DNA from: Candidatus Iainarchaeum sp.
GTDB lineage: Archaea; Iainarchaeota; Iainarchaeia; Iainarchaeales; GCA-2688035
NCBI GenBank assembly: GCA_017610245.1
Contig: JAFCCK010000072.1
Coordinates: 1 to 5,005, forward strand
DNA length: 5,005 nucleotides
Direction: 5' to 3'
A program made the translations under genes and the position numbers. The notes beneath the pieces were generated by a model that saw only the letters and a program-made list of their open reading frames with translations, had not been told where the DNA came from and searched no databases. This document shows, one piece after another, positions 1 to 5,005 of the stretch; position 1 is the first letter of the stretch; each line of letters opens with the position of its first letter.

Positions 1-1
1 C

Positions 2-193
2 CCAGCTTCGCTTGGCTATAGCCTGCCACTGCTTGGGCTATTGGCGCTTACTACACTACCATTTTCACTATGGGCTGCAACGAGGGACAAGGCTGTTGGC
101 GTGTTGAGTCCAGGGATAATTGTGCTGAGAACGGCAATGTTCGGCTTTGGGATGATTGTCGGGGTTGGAAATCACTTGAGGCGTTCGCTATGA
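2..193 (+). CDS. C-terminal fragment of a membrane protein, probably family-2 glycosyltransferase (5' end outside window)
   Basis: An open frame enters from the left edge and gives 63 residues before the TGA at 191-193. The fragment is strongly hydrophobic. One candidate membrane segment lies at fragment residues 7-24 (rich in Leu, with Pro-Leu-Leu-Gly). It is followed by a short polar loop with Thr-Arg-Asp-Lys, then a second hydrophobic stretch at about 33-57 and a basic tail (Leu-Arg-Arg-Ser-Leu). The layout of two helices, a short charged loop and a final Gly-rich helix with an Arg near its start resembles the C-terminus of membrane-anchored GT2 glycosyltransferases of archaea and some bacteria. 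The catalytic domain would lie upstream, so this assignment is inference; a flippase or other polytopic glycan protein is also possible. The stop overlaps the start of the next gene (ATGA), indicating translational coupling. That the frame is coding is more certain than its function. Confidence 0.65.
   Translation, partial: PASLGYSLPLLGLLALTTLPFSLWAATRDKAVGVLSPGIIVLRTAMFGFGMIVGVGNHLRRSL
178..181 (+). promoter_or_regulatory. Ribosome-binding site that fixes the GT4 start
   Basis: GAGG lies 8 nt upstream of the ATG at 190. It supports that ATG rather than an in-frame ATG at 70, which has no purine-rich SD upstream. Confidence 0.6.
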
Positions 194-1287
194 AAATAGT
201 GCAGGTTGTAAATCATTTCTACCCATGCAAGGGAGGCAAAGAGAGCATTGTGAAAGACCTCGCGCTGCAGCTGAAGAAAAAGGGGCATGATGTGGAGGTG
301 CTTTGCCTGAACAAGTGCGCAGACAGCAATGATGTGCTGGAAGCGGAATCAGAGTGGAATGGCATAAAAGTGAAAAGAGTTGGCTTTCTTGACCTGAAGT
401 TTTTGAAGGTTGGGTTTCCCTCGCTTGGGGCACTTAGGGAAGCAGATGTTGTGCACGCACACGGCATTTGTTTTCTGACTGATTTTTTGGCTATTGCAAA
501 ATTGCTTTATAAGAAACCTCTGGTGCTTTCCACCCATGGGGGGATTTTCCATACAAAGGCGCTGTCTGGGTTGAAGAGGATTTACTTCAATGTATGGCTG
601 AGGCTTGTTGGAAGGGCATTTGATAAGGTGATTGCGGTAAGCAAGAATGATTTTGAGATGTTCTCCAGAATTTTCCCTGCCGAGAAGATGGCACTTGCGG
701 AGAATGCAATTGATGTGGAAAAGCTTTATGGCATTAAGAGAAAGGCAACTGGGAAAAGTTTCCTGTTTGTGGGCAGGCTGAGCAAGAACAAGAGGGTTGA
801 TTTATTGCTGGATGCTATTGCAAGGGTGAAGGGGGCAGAGCTTACTGTTGCGGGAAAGGATTTTGATGGAATTTTGCCAGAGTTAAAGAGGAAGGCAATG
901 GACCTGGGAATTGCGGGAAAAGTGAATTTTGCTGGGGAGGTGAGCGAGGAGCAGCTGCTTGAGCTGATGGCAAAGCACCACTTTTTTGTTTCAGCTTCCA
1001 GCTATGAGGGCTTTGGGGTTAGCGCAATAGAGGCAATGGCCGCAGGGCTTGTGCCTGTGTTGAATGACATTCCGCCCTTCAGGGAATTTGTTGGGGGCAG
1101 GAAGAATGGTTTTATAGTTGATTTTGGCGATAGGGAAAAGGCTGCTGAGGTGCTCTCAAAGGCATGCTCCCTTGGAAAGCAGGAGAGGGGAAAGCTGAGC
1201 AGGAATGCAAGGGCATATGCAGGGAAATTCTCATGGAGCGAAAGGGTGAAGGAGTTTGAGAGGCTATATCAGGGGGTGAAAGCTTGA
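190..1287 (+). CDS. Glycosyltransferase family 4 (GT-B fold)
   Basis: A 365-residue protein of normal length for a GT4 retaining glycosyltransferase, which transfers a sugar from a nucleotide-sugar donor to a lipid- or glycan-linked acceptor on the cytoplasmic face. The N-terminal Rossmann domain opens with MKIVQVVNHFYP and a glycine-rich loop Gly-Gly-Lys-Glu (residues 15-18), close to the usual GGxE. His-Ala-His-Gly at 89-92 and Ser-Thr-His-Gly at 114-117 are typical of the family. The C-terminal domain begins at the FVGRLSKNK strand (193-201), where Arg196 and Lys201 are in the places that bind the donor diphosphate. The E-x7-E motif is Glu273...Glu281 within Tyr-Glu-Gly-Phe-Gly, followed by the Glu-Ala-Met-Ala-Ala-Gly helix. 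No signal peptide or transmembrane helix is visible. The start at 190 was chosen for its ATGA overlap with the upstream stop, its GAGG site, and because the family begins directly on beta strand 1. All 19 Arg codons are AGA/AGG. The donor sugar cannot be told from sequence. Confidence 0.95.
   Translation: MKIVQVVNHFYPCKGGKESIVKDLALQLKKKGHDVEVLCLNKCADSNDVLEAESEWNGIKVKRVGFLDLKFLKVGFPSLGALREADVVHAHGICFLTDFLAIAKLLYKKPLVLSTHGGIFHTKALSGLKRIYFNVWLRLVGRAFDKVIAVSKNDFEMFSRIFPAEKMALAENAIDVEKLYGIKRKATGKSFLFVGRLSKNKRVDLLLDAIARVKGAELTVAGKDFDGILPELKRKAMDLGIAGKVNFAGEVSEEQLLELMAKHHFFVSASSYEGFGVSAIEAMAAGLVPVLNDIPPFREFVGGRKNGFIVDFGDREKAAEVLSKACSLGKQERGKLSRNARAYAGKFSWSERVKEFERLYQGVKA
1272..1279 (+). promoter_or_regulatory. 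Strong Shine-Dalgarno inside the end of the GT4 gene
   Basis: GGGGGTGA differs at one base from GGAGGTGA, the complement of the 16S rRNA 3' end. It lies 4 nt before the TTG at 1284 and 19 nt before the alternative ATG at 1299. This favours the TTG start of the sulfatase-fold gene, coupled to termination of the GT4 gene. Confidence 0.5.
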
Positions 1288-2783
1288 AAGGCAGGAAAAT
1301 GAATGTTGTTTTCATTCTTGTGGATGCACTGAGAGCAGACCATCTTGGCTGCTATGGCTATGGGAGGAAGACTTCACCCAACATTGACGCCCTCGCGGCC
1401 GGAAGCACGGTGTTTGAAACAGCAATAGCACATGCATCATTTACCTATCCCTCGATGAAATCAATCTTTACATCAACATATTCAGCATGTGATAATCTGG
1501 GCGCGATACTGAACGAGGTGCAGTTTGATTACAAGACGATGGCAGAATGCTTTAAGGAACAGGGATATGCAACCGCTGCAGTTATAGGGAATCTTGTTCT
1601 GACGCGGGAATTCATTAAAGAGTGCATTTCGAAGGACGCAACAGGCTTTGACAAGGGCTTTGATGTTTATGATGATGCGCTCCAAGAGAGGGAGCCAACT
1701 GAAAGGGGCGAAATGACGAGAAGCGCGGAGAGTATTGCCAAGAGTGCAATCCAGCTCATTAGGAGGAATGCCGGCGGCAATTTTTTCCTGTTCCTGCACT
1801 TTATGGACTGCCACGCCCCTTACGTGCCTCCCAAACGCTTTCATGAGATGTTTTTGAAAGATAAACACTTTGATGGCAGTGCAAGGATTGAAATTTCGGG
1901 CATTAATTTTGGTAATGGAAAAATTCCGAATTACGCCGCCCTGGGAAAGGAAACTAGGGTTGGCTATTACGTTGCAGCATACGACGGCGCGATAAGGTAT
2001 GTTGATGCGTGCGTTGGAAATATTCTAGGGGAGCTGAAGAGGCTGGGCATTGATGGCAACACCATGGTAATTCTGATGTCGGACCATGGGGAAGCGATGG
2101 GAGAGCACAATATTTATTTCACACACGGGCTTGGCTTGTATGAGGGCACGATAAGAGTTCCCTTAATAATTTACCATCCTGAATTCAAAGCAAAGAGAGT
2201 TAAGCCGATTGTGAGACTTGTTGATCTGATGCCTACAATATTGGATGTAAACGGCATTGCTGTGCCGCAGCAGGCAAGGGGGAAAAGTGTGCTCCCGCTT
2301 ATTGATGGGTCTGCTGAGAGGATTTGCAATGAGGCATTTAGTGCAATTAATGCTGTTCAGGGTTTCAAGAGGTTTGAAACAATGCTTTACTCTGTAAGGG
2401 AGCAGCGCTGGAAGCTTATTCAAAGGGAGAGCATAAAGAAGGGCTCCTTCTGGAAGGAACTAGCAGGGAAAGTTCCGGCTGTGTGGCGCAAGATAAGGGA
2501 GTTTGGGTTCTCGAGGGCCATAAGGGAAACAGGGAAGCAGGCAAAGTGGATGTTTGCAACTGAGGGGCAGCCTGGGATTGAATTGTATGATTTGGAAAAT
2601 GACCCTGATGAATTGAGTAACCTTGCTGAATCTGAGCTGGAAGAAACAGAGAGGTTGCACGCGAAGCTTGAGAAATGGAAGCAGGAAATCTCTTTCAAAA
2701 ATAAGGGCGAGCAACTTGAAGAGGTGCCTGATAAAAGCAAGGAAGTGATAAGGAGGAGGCTAAAGAGCCTGGGGTATATTTAG
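1284..2783 (+). CDS. Sulfatase-fold (alkaline phosphatase superfamily) enzyme with Thr at the nucleophile site; probable phosphodiesterase or phosphotransferase
   Basis: A 499-residue protein (494 if started at the ATG at 1299) covering a whole sulfatase domain (Pfam Sulfatase type). Strand 1 carries NVVFILVDALRADH, with metal-ligand Asp14. Typical sulfatase landmarks follow: His177 in Asp-Cys-His-Ala-Pro-Tyr, Ser-Asp-His-Gly-Glu with Asp267 and His268, His281 in Thr-His-Gly, Arg-Val-Pro-Leu-Ile-Ile at 291-296, Asp-Leu-Met-Pro-Thr-Ile-Leu at 314-320, Arg-Trp-Lys-Leu-Ile at 375-379, and Glu-Leu-Tyr-Asp-Leu-Glu-Asn-Asp-Pro at 433-441. The C-terminus is charged and ends RLKSLGYI, a common ending in this family. 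Where a true sulfatase has Cys/Ser-x-Pro-x-Arg, this protein has Thr54-Tyr-Pro-Ser-Met. It therefore cannot form formylglycine there. Thr is the nucleophile in relatives such as LtaS and EptA, so phosphoryl chemistry is more likely than sulfate ester hydrolysis (inference). No signal peptide or membrane helix is seen. The TTG at 1284 overlaps the GT4 stop (TTGA). Confidence 0.9.
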   Translation: MKGRKMNVVFILVDALRADHLGCYGYGRKTSPNIDALAAGSTVFETAIAHASFTYPSMKSIFTSTYSACDNLGAILNEVQFDYKTMAECFKEQGYATAAVIGNLVLTREFIKECISKDATGFDKGFDVYDDALQEREPTERGEMTRSAESIAKSAIQLIRRNAGGNFFLFLHFMDCHAPYVPPKRFHEMFLKDKHFDGSARIEISGINFGNGKIPNYAALGKETRVGYYVAAYDGAIRYVDACVGNILGELKRLGIDGNTMVILMSDHGEAMGEHNIYFTHGLGLYEGTIRVPLIIYHPEFKAKRVKPIVRLVDLMPTILDVNGIAVPQQARGKSVLPLIDGSAERICNEAFSAINAVQGFKRFETMLYSVREQRWKLIQRESIKKGSFWKELAGKVPAVWRKIREFGFSRAIRETGKQAKWMFATEGQPGIELYDLENDPDELSNLAESELEETERLHAKLEKWKQEISFKNKGEQLEEVPDKSKEVIRRRLKSLGYI

Positions 2784-2788
2784 GAGGG
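2782..2788 (+). promoter_or_regulatory. Consensus Shine-Dalgarno overlapping the preceding stop
   Basis: AGGAGGG begins inside the TAG stop of the sulfatase-fold gene (2781-2783) and ends 5 nt before the ATG at 2794. It is the best SD match in the window and suggests strong, possibly coupled, initiation. The nearer ATG at 2789 is in another frame that stops after 17 codons. Confidence 0.75.
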
Positions 2789-2793
2789 ATGAG

Positions 2794-4323
2794 ATGGCAA
2801 GATTGGTTGCTTTGGGGATTGATGGCGGAACTCTCGATATAATAGAGCCAATGGTAAAGGCAGGGGAGCTGCCCACTTTCAAGAAGCTGATGGATAAGGG
2901 CAGTTATGGAATCCTTGAAAGCCTGGCACCGCCAGTTACATGCCCCCTCTGGAAAAGCTACAGCACTGGAAAGAACTATGGGAAGCTCGGCGCTTACAGC
3001 TGGATAGATGTGCTCTGCAAGGAAAAAAGAATGAGAGTGAACACTAGCAAAAGGTTCAGGAAGTACAGGGAGATATGGGACTATCTGGAAGAGGCAGGCA
3101 ATACATGCGGGGTAATCAACATGTCCCTGAGCTTTCCACCAAAGAAGGTTAAGGGCTTCTTTATATCCGGAAACGTACATAAGCCGGAATATAACTATAC
3201 TTATCCAATCGAATTGAAGAAAGAGATTACGGAGAAATTCGGCTACAAGATTTCCAAATCAAGCCTGAACCTTGCAGAGAGGAGCCCTGCAGTCATCAAG
3301 GAAACCATGGAAGTGATTAAATCAAGGTTTGATGTGGCAAAGGCAAAGGTCAATGATGTTGATTTTATGCAGGTTCTTCTCTACAGGACGGATGCAGTGA
3401 TGCACTTCCACTGGGATTCTGATTTTATGAGGGATGTTTACAGGCTGATGGACAGGGGCCTGGGCGAACTGATGAAGGCAGCAGGAAAGGACTGCAATTT
3501 AATGGTGATATCTGACCATGGCTTCAGAAAGATGGACTGGTTCTTCTACTCAAACAACTGGCTTAAGGAGAAGGGCTGGCTTGTTGAGAGAAAGGGCAGC
3601 GGGGAGGTGTTCAACAGGCTTGGCATCTCCAGGGACATGCTGTTCTGTCTTGCCTCCAGGTTCAGGATGGTCTGGCTGCTGAAAAAGCTGGTACCAAAGG
3701 CAGTTTCAAAGACAATAAAGAGCGCGCAAAGGGGAATTGGCGGGGCAGATGCCATGTATCTAATTGACTGGAACAAAAGCAAAGTGGTAAGCCAGTCGGC
3801 AGGCTCGTTCTACATCAACAGGGAAGGAAAAGAAAAGGAGCAGCTCCTGGACCAGCTGGAGAGAGAGCTGGTTGCCTTGAGGAACCCCAATACAGACAAG
3901 AAGGTTATAGACCGCACCTTCCGCAAAAAGGACATTTTCTCAGGGCCGTTTGTGGATATTGCCCCCGACTTGGTTGCTCTGCCAGGGGAAGCAACTGAAA
4001 TCAACGGCTCTCTTGGGAAGAGCGAAATATTCTGGAACAAGCACCATTGGCAGGCGACCCATGCAATGGACGGGATGTTTTTGTTCTATGGGCCGGATTT
4101 CAGGAAGGGCGGGTATAATGGAAGGGCCTCGCTCCTTGACATCATGCCGACCATTTTGCATGTTATGGGTGCTGCTGTCCCGAAAGATGTTGACGGGAAG
4201 GTGCTACAGGATTTCTTTGCAGAGGGGAGCGAAGCAAAGAGAAGGAAGGTTGCTTTCAGGGAGCCGCTGGCTGAAATTGACAACACAGTGGAAACAAGCC
4301 AGCAAGACAGTCTGGTGAGATGA
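2794..4323 (+). CDS. AlkP-superfamily type I phosphodiesterase / nucleotide pyrophosphatase-like protein (COG3379-like)
   Basis: A 509-residue protein of the type I phosphodiesterase/nucleotide pyrophosphatase branch, members of which hydrolyse or transfer phosphoryl groups using two metal ions. All expected ligands can be placed by analogy with NPP enzymes: Asp10 (Gly-Ile-Asp-Gly), the nucleophile Thr49 (Pro-Pro-Val-Thr-Cys-Pro) with the following Ser-Thr-Gly-Lys (57-60), the Asp200-x3-His204 pair, Asp241-His242 in Ser-Asp-His-Gly-Phe, and His423 in Ala-Thr-His. Other family landmarks are Ser-Phe-Pro-Pro (113-116), Asn-Asn-Trp-Leu (254-257), and Leu-Leu-Asp-Ile-Met-Pro-Thr-Ile-Leu (447-455) followed by Asp-Val-Asp-Gly-Lys-Val-Leu. 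A basic, helical-looking segment lies at about 268-312, and a hydrophilic tail begins after 478. There is no signal peptide, so it probably acts in the cytoplasm. It lies 10 nt after its AlkP-fold neighbour. The substrate is unknown; a phosphodiester linked to glycan or lipid is an inference from context. Confidence 0.93.
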   Translation: MARLVALGIDGGTLDIIEPMVKAGELPTFKKLMDKGSYGILESLAPPVTCPLWKSYSTGKNYGKLGAYSWIDVLCKEKRMRVNTSKRFRKYREIWDYLEEAGNTCGVINMSLSFPPKKVKGFFISGNVHKPEYNYTYPIELKKEITEKFGYKISKSSLNLAERSPAVIKETMEVIKSRFDVAKAKVNDVDFMQVLLYRTDAVMHFHWDSDFMRDVYRLMDRGLGELMKAAGKDCNLMVISDHGFRKMDWFFYSNNWLKEKGWLVERKGSGEVFNRLGISRDMLFCLASRFRMVWLLKKLVPKAVSKTIKSAQRGIGGADAMYLIDWNKSKVVSQSAGSFYINREGKEKEQLLDQLERELVALRNPNTDKKVIDRTFRKKDIFSGPFVDIAPDLVALPGEATEINGSLGKSEIFWNKHHWQATHAMDGMFLFYGPDFRKGGYNGRASLLDIMPTILHVMGAAVPKDVDGKVLQDFFAEGSEAKRRKVAFREPLAEIDNTVETSQQDSLVR

Positions 4324-4329
4324 TTCTGT

Positions 4330-4337
4330 GAGGGGGG
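4330..4337 (+). promoter_or_regulatory. Shine-Dalgarno for the deacetylase gene
   Basis: GAGGGGGG lies in the 18-nt gap and ends 4 nt before the ATG at 4342. No other usable start codon occurs in this frame after the upstream TGA, so the start is well defined. Confidence 0.6.
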
Positions 4338-4341
4338 TTTA

Positions 4342-5005
4342 ATGCAGAGCCTTGCAGTAGGGCTGGTTGAGGAAAGTGCTGGATGGAAGAGGCTGCTTTC
4401 ACAGGAAGGCATTTGGTGGAAGCCATGTGATTTAAGCAGGCCTGTTTCTGCAGAGCAGTTTGCAGTAATTGTTGTGAACAGGGAGCTTGATGAAGCCGAG
4501 ATGAAGAATTACGCTGATTTTCTTAACAAAGGGGGCAGGGCGCTCCGTGACCTGGATTCGGGCAGGAAAGTATTGAATGAGTCCAGTGCTGTCAGGGGCT
4601 TTGTTGCACTTGACAAGTGCCTGCCTGAGAGGGCCTCACTCATTGATAAAAGGGCTACGAGAAGGGCCTTCTTAGGCAGGCTGCGGATGCTTTTCATGGA
4701 GCGCCAATTGCCCTTTGTCCAGCTATGGTTTTTCCCAGGAAAGGCAAGGAATGTTTTCTCTTTCCACCTTGATGTTGACAATGGGGATTTGGGCGCGGTT
4801 GAAAAGACCCTCTGGAATGTGAAAAAATCTGGATTGAAGGCAACATGGTTTCTGAATGGTAAGGAGTGCAGCAAAGAGCCCGAGATTGTGAAGCTGCTGC
4901 TGATGGAGAAGCAGGATATTGGGTTGCATGGCTGGGAGCATGAGGTGCCTGGCTCTTTTGAGGAGAACAGCAGGGCACTGGAGAAAAGCCTGGCTTTCCT
5001 AAGGG
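4342..5005 (+). CDS. Polysaccharide deacetylase-like (NodB/CE4) protein with extra N-terminal domain, 3' end outside window
   Basis: The first 221 codons are present, with no stop before the window edge. From about residue 137 the protein matches the start of a NodB-homology domain. Strand 1 has Phe-His-Leu-Asp-Val-Asp-Asn (141-147), a variant of the usual Thr-Phe-Asp-Asp-Gly, giving Asp144 and Asp146 as candidate base and metal ligand. Next come Leu-Lys-Ala-Thr-Trp-Phe-Leu-Asn (165-172) and the metal-binding His196-x3-His200 in Leu-His-Gly-Trp-Glu-His. CE4 enzymes remove N- or O-acetyl groups from sugars, and that is the likely role here. Residues 1-130 are not recognised with confidence. 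The stretch AVIVVNRELDEAEM and the following Phe-Leu-Asn-Lys-Gly-Gly resemble a strand-helix unit of flavodoxin- or class I amidotransferase-like domains (inference). No signal peptide is visible. It follows the phosphodiesterase-like gene by 18 nt, so it is probably co-transcribed. The motifs after the His pair, including the catalytic His, lie beyond the window. Confidence 0.88.
   Translation, partial: MQSLAVGLVEESAGWKRLLSQEGIWWKPCDLSRPVSAEQFAVIVVNRELDEAEMKNYADFLNKGGRALRDLDSGRKVLNESSAVRGFVALDKCLPERASLIDKRATRRAFLGRLRMLFMERQLPFVQLWFFPGKARNVFSFHLDVDNGDLGAVEKTLWNVKKSGLKATWFLNGKECSKEPEIVKLLLMEKQDIGLHGWEHEVPGSFEENSRALEKSLAFLR

Noticed and set aside
190..192. Unusual Gly-Gly-Lys-Glu in the GT4 glycine loop as a sign of altered specificity
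   Set aside because: The third position of GGxE varies in the family; it gives no usable information on specificity.
1482..1868. 128-codon open frame on the minus strand
   Set aside because: Antisense to the sulfatase-fold gene, with no domain and no convincing start context.
2695..3180. 161-codon open frame on the minus strand
   Set aside because: It lies opposite the well-supported phosphodiesterase-like gene and the sulfatase-fold gene's end, has Cys/His/Pro-rich low-plausibility sequence and no recognisable domain.
3950..4318. 122-codon plus-strand open frame in another frame within the phosphodiesterase-like gene
   Set aside because: The covering gene has conserved catalytic His423 and the Met-Pro-Thr-Ile-Leu segment here. 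The alternative translation is Arg/Trp/Ser-rich and unconserved in appearance.
4321..4344. Possible TGA readthrough fusing the phosphodiesterase-like and deacetylase genes, which are in the same frame with only six codons between stop and ATG
   Set aside because: The deacetylase has its own SD and ATG, and no recoding stem-loop is evident. Shared frame has a one-in-three chance of arising by accident.
4509..4874. 121-codon open frame on the minus strand
   Set aside because: Antisense to the deacetylase motifs (Asp-Val-Asp and the following strand), with no domain recognised.
1..5005. Terminators, tRNA/rRNA genes, CRISPR arrays, insertion sequences, long repeats and inverted repeats
   Set aside because: None seen by eye. 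Coding sequence covers all but about 30 nt, and the gaps contain only SD sequences.

Overview
The window holds part of a tightly packed, co-directional (+ strand) operon, most likely from an archaeon, that looks dedicated to building and modifying a surface glycan or glycolipid. Evidence for archaeal origin is indirect. Arginine is encoded almost only by AGG/AGA: by my count all 19 Arg codons of the glycosyltransferase gene are AGR. Ribosome-binding sites match the GGAGGTGA-type archaeal/bacterial anti-SD. Starts overlap the preceding stop (ATGA, TTGA). The protein types (COG3379-like AlkP enzyme, Thr-type sulfatase-fold enzyme, GT4, CE4-like deacetylase) recur in archaeal glycan clusters. A bacterial origin is not excluded, and I cannot name a lineage.

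Layout: (1) 2-193, the last 63 codons of a membrane protein, probably a family-2 glycosyltransferase with C-terminal membrane helices. (2) 190-1287, a complete GT4 (GT-B) glycosyltransferase whose real start is the ATG at 190, overlapping the previous stop by ATGA. (3) 1284-2783, a sulfatase-fold enzyme of the alkaline phosphatase superfamily with Thr at the formylglycine position. (4) 2794-4323, a second AlkP-superfamily enzyme of the type I phosphodiesterase/nucleotide pyrophosphatase type, with a complete set of two-metal ligands. (5) 4342 to beyond the window end, a polysaccharide deacetylase-like (NodB/CE4) protein with an unassigned N-terminal domain of about 130 residues. Junctions are: 4-nt overlap, 4-nt overlap, 10-nt gap, 18-nt gap. 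No internal promoter, terminator, RNA gene, mobile element, CRISPR or repeat was seen, and no gene-free stretch longer than 18 nt exists.

Working model (inference): the glycosyltransferases extend a lipid-linked sugar on the cytoplasmic face. The deacetylase trims N-acetyl groups. The two AlkP-superfamily enzymes, neither with a visible signal peptide or transmembrane helix, add, move or remove a phosphate or phosphodiester substituent. The adjacent pair of apparently cytoplasmic AlkP-fold enzymes is the most interesting element. The families are known, but the joint function is not established.
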